A DNA stretch of 64,000 bases from VAZQ01 sp035293945 (GCA_035293945.1 DATGLV010000028.1:1-64000), one strand, 5' to 3'. Positions 18,304 through 30,129 are shown, counted from the first letter of the stretch. Translations and numbers: made by a program. The notes: a model not told the origin generated them from the sequence alone.

Positions 18304-19239
18304 ATGATCATCGAGAACAAGGACGACGTGACCCGGGCGGTGCTGGCGGAGCTCGCGCGCGCGCGTGATCCGCGCTTCAAGGAAGTCATGTCCGCCTTTG
18401 TGCGCCACCTGCATGCTTTCGTGCGCGAGGTGAAGCTGACGGAAGCGGAGTTCCAGGCCGCTATCGGCTATATCGTGGCGCTCGGCAAGCACACCAACGA
18501 GACCCATAACGAGGCGGTGCTGATGTCCGGCTCGCTCGGTCTCTCGACGCTCATCTGCCTCATCAACAACGGCGAGGGCGGCGAAACCTCTGCCAACCTG
18601 CTGGGACCGTTCTGGCGCATGCATTCGCCGGCAACCCCGAACGGCGGCTCGATCGTGCGCTCCCCGACGCCCGGGCCCGCGCTGTTCGTCAATGCCTGGT
18701 TCCGCGACCGCTCGGGCAAGCCGGTCGCCGGCGCCGAGGTCGACGTGTGGCATTCCTCGCCGGAAGGCTTCTACGAGAACCAGGATCCGGTGCAGGCCGA
18801 CATGAACCTGCGCGGCAAGTTCACCACCGACGCGGACGGCCACATTGCGTTCCGCAGCGTGAAGCCGGCCGGCTATCCGATCCCGATCGACGGTCCGGTC
18901 GGTGAATTGCTGCGCGCCCAGGGCCGGCACAACATGCGTCCCGCACATCTGCATTTCCTGGCCGTCAAGGACGGCTTCAAGACGCTGATCTCGCAGGTTT
19001 ACGTGCAGGACGACAAATTCCTCGACACCGACGCGCAGTTCGGCGTCACCCGGCACCTCATCGGCAACTATGTGCGGCACGAGAACGAGCGCGCACCCGC
19101 ACCCGATGTGACCGGCGAATGGTACTCGCTCGACTACACGTTCGTGATGGAAGGAGGCAGCGCCAAGCTGCCGCGACCGCCGATCACCGGCAAGGCGAGC
19201 GGCGAGCGGCCGAATATCCCGCATTTGGTGCGGACGTAG
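18304..19239 (+). CDS. Intradiol ring-cleavage dioxygenase, hydroxyquinol 1,2-dioxygenase-like
   Basis: 311-residue non-haem Fe(III) dioxygenase that opens catechol- or hydroxyquinol-type rings between the hydroxyls. The N-terminal helical dimerisation domain is present (about 1-100). The beta-sandwich core has LLGPFWR, the WHSSPEGFYENQ tyrosine ligand, the second tyrosine in PAGYPIPIDGPVG, and two histidines in RPAHLHFL. The GYPIPIDGPVGELL segment is closer to hydroxyquinol than to catechol enzymes. Start chosen at an ATG with GGAG eight bases upstream. No maleylacetate reductase or other beta-ketoadipate genes are next to it, so it is isolated here. Confidence 0.88.
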   Translation: MIIENKDDVTRAVLAELARARDPRFKEVMSAFVRHLHAFVREVKLTEAEFQAAIGYIVALGKHTNETHNEAVLMSGSLGLSTLICLINNGEGGETSANLLGPFWRMHSPATPNGGSIVRSPTPGPALFVNAWFRDRSGKPVAGAEVDVWHSSPEGFYENQDPVQADMNLRGKFTTDADGHIAFRSVKPAGYPIPIDGPVGELLRAQGRHNMRPAHLHFLAVKDGFKTLISQVYVQDDKFLDTDAQFGVTRHLIGNYVRHENERAPAPDVTGEWYSLDYTFVMEGGSAKLPRPPITGKASGERPNIPHLVRT

Positions 19240-19400
19240 CCCAAGCGGACTTAGCCCAAGCAACGATCGCGTCCTGAGGAGGCCGGCGCGTTTGCGCTGG
19301 CCGTCTCGAAGGACGGCCGGGTGCTCGTGACCATGGTTCGAGACGCCGCGCGTCGACGGACGCGCGGCTCCTCGCCATGAGGTCGCGGCTGTCGAGGCGC

Positions 19401-19895
19401 CTACTCGCGCTGGAATATCCACAGCTGGTTCGGCTCACTCTCGCCGCAGTTCCAGCTCTGCACTGGCGCGCCGATCTCTTTCGAGCCGTAGCGGACGTCA
19501 AGGCAGAGGTTGTTCTCGCCGACCAGTTTGGTGAAGTTGCCCTTCTGTTCGGATTTCCAGATTTGATTGCTGCCGGCCACGCAGGGCGACAGCTTGACGA
19601 GATCGCCCGGTTTGCCGCCGTTGGCGTCGACGCACAGCTTGCCGAAACTCAGATGCATGCCGGCCGGATCATAGATGAAGCTCTGCTCCCCGCCGCTGCT
19701 GCAGTCGGCCATCTGCAATCCCCGGCCGGCGACCGCTTCGCCGCCGGCGACCTCGATGCAATGGCCCCCGCCTTGCGGAGAAATTTGCAGCTTCGTCGAA
19801 AACTCCTGCGCGAGGGCGTCGCCCGTCGGTCCGAACCCGGATAGCGCAAGGCAAACCGCCGCAGCCGCGGCGTTCGACCAACGCGAAACCGCCAT
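19401..19895 (-). CDS. Exported ricin-type beta-trefoil lectin domain protein
   Basis: 164 residues from the ATG downstream of GGGGGATGTG; a GTG 11 codons earlier is also open. Signal peptide ends DALA/QEF. The mature part is one beta-trefoil with three repeats, each carrying a CIEV/CVDA/CLDV strand and QxW-like motifs (NQIWKSE, NQLWIFQ). It probably binds carbohydrate in the periplasm or outside the cell. No catalytic domain is fused. Confidence 0.82.
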   Translation of the reverse strand: MAVSRWSNAAAAAVCLALSGFGPTGDALAQEFSTKLQISPQGGGHCIEVAGGEAVAGRGLQMADCSSGGEQSFIYDPAGMHLSFGKLCVDANGGKPGDLVKLSPCVAGSNQIWKSEQKGNFTKLVGENNLCLDVRYGSKEIGAPVQSWNCGESEPNQLWIFQRE

Positions 19896-19979
19896 CACAT
19901 CCCCCGTTCGCGAAATTTTATAGGCCACGCACCACTCTATGGCGGCGGGTCCGACGCGGTCAATTTGCGCGCGCCGCCG

Positions 19980-20240
19980 TCACCCGTGCTTGAGCTTGAG
20001 CGCCAGGATCGCGAGCAGCAGCGCCAAGGTGACGGCGCTCGAGCCGATCAGCGGCCAGTCCGGCAGCGCCGCGCCGTAGATGAGCCAGCACGCAACCCCG
20101 ATCGCGCAAGCGAAATTCGCCGGGAACGAGATCGCCCGCGTGTCGCGCTCGCGCAGGATTTTCCACAGCTGCGGCAGCCAGCAGATCGTGGTCAGGACAG
20201 CGCCCGCAAAGCCGACCGCCGTCAAAAGAGGGCTCATCAT
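19980..20240 (-). CDS. SemiSWEET-family PQ-loop sugar transporter
   Basis: 86 residues with three transmembrane helices and the PQ motif in TICWLPQLWKILRERDTRAIS. SemiSWEETs work as dimers to let sugars across the inner membrane. Length is typical. It begins MMSP, so either of the first two codons may start it. Divergent from uvrB across about 100 bases. Confidence 0.88.
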   Translation of the reverse strand: MMSPLLTAVGFAGAVLTTICWLPQLWKILRERDTRAISFPANFACAIGVACWLIYGAALPDWPLIGSSAVTLALLLAILALKLKHG

Positions 20241-20339
20241 GCGGGGGCCGATAGCAGCGATTCGCTATCTCCTTATGACAGGCGTGGCTTGGCTGCGTAG
20301 CGCTTCCCTGATCGCCACCCCTGCCCCATATTGGGGGCG

Positions 20340-23378
<3,039 letters not shown>

Positions 23379-23470
23379 GGCCTACCAAGATTATTTGCTT
23401 ACCAAATTCATGCCATCGTAGAGCCAAGGGTACCGTCCCGCCGCGGACCCGCACCCCGCAGAGCCGTCCG

Positions 23471-24243
23471 ATGAAGCTAGGCTTTGAAGAAGCTCCGACC
23501 GCCTATACTAGCGGTTCGCAGAACGCCAAAGCCTGGACCGAGGGGTGGGTGCGCAACTGGCTCTATTGTCCAAACTGCGGAAATCCGAGAGTTAACCAAT
23601 TCGAACACAATCGTCCCGTTGCTGACTTCTTCTGTCCCTCCTGCAACGAAGAATATGAGCTAAAAAGTCAAAAATCCCGGTTCACTGGAAAGGTCCTTGA
23701 CGGAGCTTTTCGCACGATGTGCGAGCGCCTCAAGGCGAACAACAACCGAGCCTCGCGCTGATGAATTATGACGTCGCGCGGCGTGAAGTCGTAAACTTCT
23801 TCGTCGTTCCGAAACAGTTTTTTGTTCGTGAAATTATCGAGGAGCGGAAGCCACTAGCGTCCACAGCAAGGCGAGCGGGCTGGATCGGATGCAACATCCT
23901 GCTGAATCAGATTCCGACCTCTGGAAAGGTCTTTGTTGTTCAAGATGGGCGCATACGACCAAAACAAGAAGTGCTCGCTCAGTGGCAAAAAACTCTATTT
24001 CTGCGCGAAGAGGGCGAGGAAGCACGAGGGTGGCTGATTGAAGTGATGAAATGCGTCGAAAGAATCGGGAGGCGGGAATTCCAGCTCGACGACGTATATG
24101 CCTTTGAAGGCGCGTTGAGCGCGCTTTATCCTAACAATCGGCATGTGAAGCAGAAAATCAGGCAACAGCTGCAAGTTTTGAGAGACAAGGGGTACCTCGA
24201 CTTCGTGGCGCGCGGATACTACCGACTGCGGGCCTGCGACTGA
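23471..24243 (+). pseudogene. dpnI-like: DpnI-type methyl-directed restriction endonuclease, split by a frameshift
   Basis: Homologue of DpnI, which cuts GATC only when the adenine is methylated. The first 96 residues carry the PD-(D/E)xK nuclease: zinc cysteines C33, C36, C55 and C58, motif FEHNRPVADFF (D52) and EYELKSQ (E63, K65). The second frame starts near 23754 and holds VPKQFF, RKPLASTARRAGWIGCN, FVVQDGR and the C-terminal winged helix ending QQLQVLRDKGYLDF. The frames join at NNN/PSLALMNYDV; a single missing C after AACAACAAC near 23748-23752 explains the break. Without it the protein would be about 257 residues, close to DpnI. Base composition is noticeably more A/T-rich than the flanks, suggesting acquisition. 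A sequencing error or a -1 ribosomal frameshift remains possible. Confidence 0.85.
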
Positions 24244-24259
24244 CAAGCTTTCGCAGACC

Positions 24260-24544
24260 CTACTCGCCTTCTTGGCGCGCCTGCATCAGGGCTAACGCAT
24301 CGGATTCATTGTCGAAGGTCCCGACTACCTCGTAGTCCGCCGAGCTCTCGGCGGTTTCAGGAGAGAACATCACCGCGAACCTGCCGGTTGCGTCAGGCTG
24401 CACGATATAGGTGAGGTCTTCGTCATCCGCGGGCTCCGTTTCGGTGTCACAGCTGGGGCACCGGTCATTGCACGCACACGACCATTCGTCGGTCCACGTC
24501 GCGCCGCATTCGCTGCATTCGTAAAATTTCCGGAACCAAGCCAT
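24260..24544 (-). CDS. Small zinc-ribbon-like protein, unknown function
   Basis: 94 residues with four CxxC-type cysteine pairs or triplets near the N-terminus (YECSECGATW, CACNDRCPSC), probably one or two zinc knuckles, then an acidic C-terminal half. A perfect AGGAGG lies seven bases before the ATG. It sits tail to tail with the broken DpnI-like gene and may have arrived with it. Family not recognised. Confidence 0.7.
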   Translation of the reverse strand: MAWFRKFYECSECGATWTDEWSCACNDRCPSCDTETEPADDEDLTYIVQPDATGRFAVMFSPETAESSADYEVVGTFDNESDALALMQARQEGE

Positions 24545-24715
24545 CGTTTCCTCCTGGTAGTAGTCGAAACATCATACCGTCAACTGCGCTTCCTGGCGCG
24601 GCCCGTCGAACAACTTGCCCACAATTCGGCATGGCGGCGGGAGCGGCTCATTCAGCCGCGAAGGAGCCTGCGCACGTCCGAGCTGCGGCGCCGGGGCGGC
24701 AGCCGCTGCGCCAAG

Positions 24716-24765
24716 GTGCATTTTTCGAAGAAACTGGATTCCCGCTTACGCGGGAATGACCGGAT
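24716..24765. repeat. Dispersed REP-like element, family B copy 1
   Basis: TGCATTTTTCGAAGAAACTG then GATTCCCGCTTACGCGGGAATGACCGGA, whose TTCCCGC...GCGGGAA forms a hairpin. A second copy with the same order of blocks lies at 30838-30890. Confidence 0.7.
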
Positions 24766-24844
24766 GGATACGCGAGGAATGACCGGGTGGATATGCGAGG
24801 ATCGACCGGATGGATATGCGAGGAATGACCCGGTGGATATGCGC
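24753..24844. repeat. 23-bp tandem repeat, four units
   Basis: Units start at 24753, 24776, 24799 and 24822. Consensus is GGAATGACCGG(A/G)TGGATA then (T/C)GCGA, with one to three differences per unit. The unit begins with the right arm of the family B element, so it seems to have grown out of it. Confidence 0.85.
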
Positions 24845-24954
24845 GGATGATTTCGCCGGATTGCACCGGGTGATCTTGGCGTAGGAATAAGCCGGAGAGA
24901 CCGGCGCGGCCTCTCCGGCGATGGAATGTTTCGCGACTGCCGCCGAGCTCCAGT

Positions 24955-25854
24955 CTACGGCGTGACCTCGGCCACGATCACGCGAGTCGCCGGATCGACC
25001 AGATAGACGTGGTTGTCGACGTAAGCGTAGCTGTAGGGCTGCACGATTGGCACGCTGGCCACGACCGGCTGCGGCATCAGCACGAGCGGCACGCTCACCG
25101 GCATGCGTGCGCCGACGACGAGCGGAACGCCATCCCAGCGGTAGGCCGGGTGATAGGGATCGCGATAGTCCGGGTAGGTCTCCGCATAGGTCGCGGCCGG
25201 ATAATACGGCGAAGCGTAAGAATAATCATCCGGCGCCGGCTCATACGGGTAGGCATTGTCCGCCGGATAGACCGTGCGCAACGGATAGCTTGGTGCCGCG
25301 GGCGGAATGTATTGCTGCTCCACGACGCTGCGATAGATGATCTGCCGCTGCGCCGGGCTCAGCACCAGGGCCGCGTCGGAGACGGGAGGCGGAGCGGGTG
25401 CAAATCCGACGGTGCTGGGCGGAGCCCTGTGCGGCGCCCGCGCCGTCGCGACCGTAGTGTGGCTGGTCACAGTGCGTGTCCGTTTGGTGTGGCTGCGCGG
25501 CGCTGGGGGTATCGCCTCGCCGACCGTACCGGCACCAACAGTGCTGGTCGCGGAGGTCGTGACGGTTTGGCGGCGTGTCAGCACGGGTGCGGCCGGCTCG
25601 ACATATTGCGGTCCCAGTGCGGCTCCACTGAGCGGCGCATAGGTGCCGAGCGGCGCCACCGGGCCGCCGATGAAAGGCTCTGGCGAAAGAATGCGCCGCG
25701 TCACCTCGGTGCCGTCAGGATATTGCGTGACGGTGGTCTCGACCGGTTCGTCGGTGATCTGACGGGTGACCGTCTGCGCCTGGGCGATCGGCATCCCCAG
25801 TATCAAGCTCAGGCCCAAGGCCCCTGCGCCAAAAGGCTTCGCGCTGGATTTCAT
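24955..25854 (-). CDS. Exported DUF1236-like protein with a Tyr/Pro-rich insert
   Basis: 299 residues. Start at the ATG after GGGAGG; a TTG two codons earlier is also possible. Signal peptide ends PIAQA. Residues about 60-160 are Thr/Pro-rich. LSPAQRQIIYRSVV (about 165) and the C-terminal VGARMPVSVPLVLMPQPV...YSYAYVDNHVYLVDPATRVIVAEV resemble the two halves of DUF1236, here separated by an about 70-residue Tyr/Pro/Asp-rich stretch. Likely periplasmic; role unknown. Confidence 0.7.
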   Translation of the reverse strand: MKSSAKPFGAGALGLSLILGMPIAQAQTVTRQITDEPVETTVTQYPDGTEVTRRILSPEPFIGGPVAPLGTYAPLSGAALGPQYVEPAAPVLTRRQTVTTSATSTVGAGTVGEAIPPAPRSHTKRTRTVTSHTTVATARAPHRAPPSTVGFAPAPPPVSDAALVLSPAQRQIIYRSVVEQQYIPPAAPSYPLRTVYPADNAYPYEPAPDDYSYASPYYPAATYAETYPDYRDPYHPAYRWDGVPLVVGARMPVSVPLVLMPQPVVASVPIVQPYSYAYVDNHVYLVDPATRVIVAEVTP

Positions 25855-26163
25855 GGTCAAAAACCTCCCTGTCTCGGGTCCTCCCGTCCCGCCCGCTGTC
25901 CAACCTCGACTCCCTCAAACGCAACGTCGAGGGCGGAGTTCCGGGCGGAAGATTGAGGCGACTTTCCACCGCCATGAGACCGCGACATCGTCGCGCCACA
26001 CGCGCGATTGTGGCCGGGCCGCGTCGGCGCTACCATCATGCAAACACAATCATCGCTCTGGTTTCATCGTCGCGTGTCGTGTCCGGAAAACCGGCGTGCA
26101 CCCCGCTTTCGCGAGGGCATGCTGTCCGGGACATGCGCCAGAGTCGGGCTCGGGAGGGGTGCG
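25855..26163. other. Divergent intergenic region without a gene
   Basis: 309 bases between two divergent exported-protein genes; promoters for both are expected. I see no repeat or RNA gene. Confidence 0.5.
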
Positions 26164-26997
26164 ATGAAACGTGGTCTCATTCTGGCGTTCGCGGCCGGCA
26201 TTGCGGCGAGCTTGTCGACCGCCGCATCTGCTCAGACCGGCCCTCGCCAACCACCCGGAATGCAGCAGCCGGTGCTGCGCGACGATGAGCAGATCATGCC
26301 GTCGCAGATCTTGCCGGCGCCGCCCCCGCCCACCAAGCCAAAGCCGAAGTCAAAGCCGCAGCCGGCCGCAGTGGAGACGGTCAATCCTGACGCCGGTGCC
26401 GATGCGCCGGTCGGCGTGGCAAAGCCGGCCGCCTCGAAGCCGGCCGAACCCGCGCGCGTCGTGACCTGCACCGGAGCCTTCGCCAAGGCCTCCGGCCACC
26501 TGCGGCTCGCCCAAGCCTATGGGGTGCACAATGTCGAGTTCAGCCAGGTGAACGGCGACGACGGCTCGACGCTATTGGCCTCGGTGCTGTTTCCAAGAGA
26601 CCCCAAGCGGCGGCTGGAAGTTTTGTGGGACGACGACAACGAGCGCACCGGGACGCGGATGATCGTGATCGACGGCCAGTCCACCTGGGCGGCCGAGAAG
26701 GGAATACACCTCGGCATGCCGATTGCGGCGTTGGAGAAGCTCAACGGCAAGCCGTTCAAGCTGATGGGCTTCGGGGCCAGCGGCGCCAGCGCCGGGATGG
26801 CGATCGCCAGTGATTGGAACGGCGGCGCGCTCGATCTCCTGGCTGACGGCTGCAAGGTCGGAATCCAGTTCAAGCCGGATCCGAAGGCGAGCCCGGCTGT
26901 CGTCGAGGCGGCGAACGGCAACAAGGAATTCCTCTCCAGCGATCCGGCAATCCGCGCCGCCAAGCCAGCCATCGGCCAGATCATCCTCGGGTATTAG
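26164..26997 (+). CDS. Exported hypothetical protein with Pro/Lys-rich linker
   Basis: 277 residues after a strong GGGAGGGG ribosome-binding site. Signal peptide (MKRGLILAFAAGIAASLSTAASA/Q). Residues about 50-100 are Pro/Lys/Ala-rich (PPPPTKPKPKSKPQP). The globular part begins VTCTGAFAKASGHLRLAQAYG and includes FPRDPKRRLEVLWDDDNERTG, KGIHLGMPIAALEKLNGKPF and GCKVGIQFKP. The LGMPIAALEKLNGKPF motif resembles BON/BamE-like lipoproteins only weakly. Unknown function. Confidence 0.72.
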   Translation: MKRGLILAFAAGIAASLSTAASAQTGPRQPPGMQQPVLRDDEQIMPSQILPAPPPPTKPKPKSKPQPAAVETVNPDAGADAPVGVAKPAASKPAEPARVVTCTGAFAKASGHLRLAQAYGVHNVEFSQVNGDDGSTLLASVLFPRDPKRRLEVLWDDDNERTGTRMIVIDGQSTWAAEKGIHLGMPIAALEKLNGKPFKLMGFGASGASAGMAIASDWNGGALDLLADGCKVGIQFKPDPKASPAVVEAANGNKEFLSSDPAIRAAKPAIGQIILGY

Positions 26998-27235
26998 GCA
27001 GCCTCCAACATTGTTTGTTACTGTGCGCAGAGCTCCCATGATGGTATCACCATGGGGCGCAAGCGCGCGAATCCCTGCAAACAAATCGACACGGCCGCGA
27101 AGCCGTCACATTCCGGTGACGCTATCAGCCAGTGCCCGCTTGCTTGGTGGGATTCGTGCGGCCTCGATCCGCCGCGAATTCGGCAGCCGGGCATAAGGTG
27201 GAACTGCGCTACGGCGCTGGAAGGGGATAATCATC

Positions 27236-27613
27236 ATGACAATGATCAAATCCAAAGAAGCGGCCGAGCTCGACAAGCCGGTGGAGAGTGCAGTGGAAGG
27301 AGAAATTCGCGAGTTCGTCCGCCGGGACGTCGCCACGCTGCGCCGATCGCCGGAAGCCGACAGCGAAGCGGTCGCCAACAACATCTCCACGCTGTTGCAG
27401 CGTGTCGCCGGCTCGTCGGTGCAGGAGATCGACCGCTTGGTATCTGAGCTGCACACGCTGCGCGAGCTGTTGCAGAGCGAGGGCGCACGGGTTCAGCGCG
27501 AGATCACCGAATACGCGCACTTGAGCCAGTCGGCCATGCAATCGACCAAGATCATCAACGAAAGCCTGTCCAAGTGGAAGAACGAGGGCGTCGCCCGCGC
27601 GCGCGGCGGATGA
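27236..27613 (+). CDS. Small coiled-coil protein, unknown function
   Basis: 125 residues, predicted almost entirely helical and soluble, with a heptad-like middle (EIDRLVSELHTLRELLQSEGARVQREITEYAHLSQ). AAGGGG lies upstream of the ATG; the second ATG two codons in is an alternative. Similar short helical proteins are frequent in Bradyrhizobiaceae. No functional inference is safe. Confidence 0.7.
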   Translation: MTMIKSKEAAELDKPVESAVEGEIREFVRRDVATLRRSPEADSEAVANNISTLLQRVAGSSVQEIDRLVSELHTLRELLQSEGARVQREITEYAHLSQSAMQSTKIINESLSKWKNEGVARARGG

Positions 27614-27628
27614 CGCATCAGCCGCGCT

Positions 27629-28087
27629 TCACTCCAGCACGGTGTGGTAGCGCGGCATCTCCGCCACGACGCTGCGGTCGGCCGGGCTCACCAGCAGGAT
27701 GCGGTCGTCGAGCTTGACGAACTTGTAGCCGGCGACCTGCGGCACGTCGCGGGTCGCACTTTCCGGCAGCTCCTGCAGGGCGACGGAGCGCGGTATCACG
27801 ACCGTCGTGTCGGGTGTGGGCACATCCGCTACCGGCGCGTCGGCGAGCTTCATGATGTCGTCGAAGACGTGGCCGCGCTGCTCGTCGCTCAGCGGCAAGC
27901 GCTGCCTCGGTGCCGCTTCGATCGTGCCGGTGACATCGCTTGCATCGCCGGGGCTGGTGCTCGCGCCGGCGCCCACGAACCTGGCATCGCGCTCGGGCAG
28001 GCGGCCAGCCTCGAGCGCGAAGACAGCTGCAACGCCCAATCCGGCGAGCCCGAACAGCAGGACGGCACGCTGCAACATGGATCGCAT
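27629..28087 (-). CDS. Exported or anchored DUF1236-like protein
   Basis: 152 residues with an N-terminal hydrophobic helix (MLQRAVLLFGLAGLGVAAVFAL). LSDEQRGHVFDDIMKL is followed by a C-terminal YKFVKLDDRILLVSPADRSVVAEM, the DUF1236-type ending also seen in the 24955-25854 gene. Start backed by GAGAGGACC. Converges with the coiled-coil gene, separated by 15 bases. Confidence 0.72.
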   Translation of the reverse strand: MRSMLQRAVLLFGLAGLGVAAVFALEAGRLPERDARFVGAGASTSPGDASDVTGTIEAAPRQRLPLSDEQRGHVFDDIMKLADAPVADVPTPDTTVVIPRSVALQELPESATRDVPQVAGYKFVKLDDRILLVSPADRSVVAEMPRYHTVLE

Positions 28088-28466
28088 GGTCCTCTCCCCC
28101 GAGATTCGAGATTGAGGCTAAAGCGCTTGTCCTCCCGGTTTGTTAATGCGTGCGACCGCGAATCGTTTCGCATTTCGGGATTGGTTACGAAGCGGTGATC
28201 GAGGATGGTTATCGGCGATGGTTAGGCAATCCTGAATCCGCGGTTCGCTTTCCACATCCGCGCGCACGGCGCGCTGCGCGCCCGTAACGGCGCGTCAAAG
28301 CGAAAATACCGCCATGGACAGACGCGCGGAGGTCGACAGCGCCGCTCTCGCCGCGCTATGAGCGGAACATGATTCGCGTCAATCGCGTCGCCTGATCGTC
28401 CACACGCGAGAATTCTTTATTGGACTCTTTGGCCGGGAGCCCCAGAGCCTTGGGAGAGAAGGACAC
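28088..28466. other. Intergenic region without a recognised gene
   Basis: 379 bases between two divergent genes, with the promoters of both expected here. GC-rich inverted runs near 28260-28300 (CGCGCGCACGGCGCGC) are noted. No tRNA or ORF is supported. Confidence 0.5.
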
Positions 28467-28766
28467 ATGTTCGACCTGCGCGACCTCTTTCAGTGGGAAC
28501 GCTTCATCACCCCGTCGATCATCAAGCCATTCTATCTGCTGGCCGTCATCGTCACAGTCCTGATCGGCCTGTCGGAGATCGTCTCCGGCCTCTATCTCAT
28601 GATGTTGAGCCCGATCACCGGACTGATCCTGGTCGTGGCCAGCCTTCTGGGCATGCTGACCGGGATCATATTGATGCGAATTGCTTCGGAATTCGTGCTG
28701 ATCACATTCCGCATCAACGAGCATCTCGGGGCGATCAGGAATCAGGGCACAGGCCTCTCTCGCTAG
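28467..28766 (+). CDS. DUF4282 domain-containing membrane protein
   Basis: 99 residues with two transmembrane helices (about 22-45 and 48-72) and the family pattern FDLRDLFQWERFITPSIIKPFYLL at the start and RIASEFVLITFRINEHL near the end. Inner-membrane protein of unknown role. Good separation and no overlapping alternative gene. Confidence 0.85.
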   Translation: MFDLRDLFQWERFITPSIIKPFYLLAVIVTVLIGLSEIVSGLYLMMLSPITGLILVVASLLGMLTGIILMRIASEFVLITFRINEHLGAIRNQGTGLSR

Positions 28767-28795
28767 AAGGTGACTCTGAAGCCCGGTTCACGTTG

Positions 28796-28893
28796 TCCCG
28801 GGCTTGACCCGGGAACGTTCCAGGCAAGGACCTGAGTCTGGAACGATCCCGATCAGCGGCGCGCCGCTTCGCGCCGCGCCGCGTCCGGGAAAC
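28796..28893. repeat. Dispersed palindromic element, family A copy 1
   Basis: Starts TCCCGGGCTTGACCCGGGA, contains CGTTCCAGGCAAGGACCTGA facing TCTGGAACGATCCCG, and ends GCGTCCGGGAAAC. The same ordered blocks are at 52459-52583, where the spacer between TCCCGGGC and TTGACCCGGGA is longer. Confidence 0.75.
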
Positions 28894-28919
28894 GACGCAC
28901 ATGCGCTTCCCAGCTGACA

Positions 28920-30017
28920 CTAAACCGCAAAACGGAAGTGCATCACATCGCCGTCTGCGACCACATAGTCCTTCCCCTCGAGCCGCAACCTGCCGGCGTC
29001 GCGCGCACCCGCTTCGCCGCCAAGCGCCACGTAATCGTCGTACCCGATGGTTTCGGCGCGGATGAAGCCCCGCTCGAAATCGGTATGGATGACGCCGGCC
29101 GCCTGCGGGGCGCGTGCGCCGCGCGCAACCGTCCAGGCCCGCGCCTCTTTGGGTCCGGCGGTGAAGAAGGTGACGAGGTGCAGCAACGCGTAGCCGGCGC
29201 GGATCAGCCGATCGAGCCCGGTCTCCTTGAGGCCCACGGCGGCGAGAAACTCGGCTCGTTCTTCGCGCGGCAGCACCGCGATCTCCGACTCGATCTTGGC
29301 CGAGATGACGATGCAGCCGGCGCCCTCCGCCCGCGCCCGTCCCTCGACCGCGCGTGAGAAGGCGTTGCCGGTCGCGGCCGAAGCCTCCTCGACATTGCAG
29401 ACATAGAGAACCGGCATCGCGGTCAAGAGACCGAGCGCATGGAAGCCCTTCTCTTCCTCGGCCTTGCGCTCGAGCGCGCGGGCGGGCTTGCCGGCGCGCA
29501 GCAAAGCGAGCGCGCGCCCCGCGAGCGCAACCGTCTCCATCGCCTCCTTGTCGCCGCTCTTGGCCTTCTTCTCGAGTCCATCAACGCGGCGCTCCAGGCT
29601 GTCGAGATCGGCCAGCATCAGCTCCGTCTCGATGGTCTCGATATCGGCGATCGGATCGATGCGGTTCTCCACATGCGTGACGTCCGGATCCTCGAAGCAG
29701 CGCACCACGTGCACGATGGCATCGACCTCGCGGATATGGCCGAGGAACTGGTTGCCCAGGCCTTCGCCCTTGGACGCACCGCGCACCAGCCCGGCGATGT
29801 CCACGAAGGCGAGCCGTGTCGGCACGATCTGCGCCGATTTGGCGAGCATGGCGAGCTTGTCGAGCCGCGGATCCGGCACCGCCACCTCTCCGACATTGGG
29901 CTCTATGGTGCAGAATGGGTAATTCGCAGCCTGCGCGGCCGCGGTCTGGATCAGCGCATTGAAAAGGGTCGACTTGCCCACATTGGGCAGGCCGACGATG
30001 CCGCACTTGAATCCCAT
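28920..30017 (-). CDS. ychF: YchF/OLA1-family ATPase
   Basis: 365 residues. N-terminal Obg-type G domain starts MGFKCGIVGLPNVGKSTLFN, with G3 DIAGLVRGASKGEGLGNQFL, the ATP-preferring NxxE-type G4 (VCNVEE), and a C-terminal TGS domain (TFFTAGPKEARAWTV...FERGFIRAE, YVVADGDVMHFRF). Binds ribosomes and ATP and is linked to redox stress. Last gene of the rplY-pth-ychF order. Confidence 0.95.
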   Translation of the reverse strand: MGFKCGIVGLPNVGKSTLFNALIQTAAAQAANYPFCTIEPNVGEVAVPDPRLDKLAMLAKSAQIVPTRLAFVDIAGLVRGASKGEGLGNQFLGHIREVDAIVHVVRCFEDPDVTHVENRIDPIADIETIETELMLADLDSLERRVDGLEKKAKSGDKEAMETVALAGRALALLRAGKPARALERKAEEEKGFHALGLLTAMPVLYVCNVEEASAATGNAFSRAVEGRARAEGAGCIVISAKIESEIAVLPREERAEFLAAVGLKETGLDRLIRAGYALLHLVTFFTAGPKEARAWTVARGARAPQAAGVIHTDFERGFIRAETIGYDDYVALGGEAGARDAGRLRLEGKDYVVADGDVMHFRFAV

Positions 30018-30129
30018 GAGATTGCCTGTCTTGTTTTGCCGGTCGTTGCCGGGCGCAGACCCGGCAATCCATCATGCTTCGAAGAAAGATGGACCCGCGG
30101 GTCGAGCCCGCGGGTGACGAAGGAATCGC

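Larger units (their letters stand above)
24545..24954. other. Repeat-bearing intergenic region
   Basis: 410 bases between two minus-strand genes. Holds one copy of a dispersed palindromic element (24716-24765) that runs directly into a 23-bp tandem repeat (24753-24844). No ORF looks real. Confidence 0.7.

Noticed and set aside
18244..19422. 392-codon minus-strand ORF opposite the dioxygenase
   Set aside because: Antisense shadow; composition typical of reversed GC-rich coding DNA.
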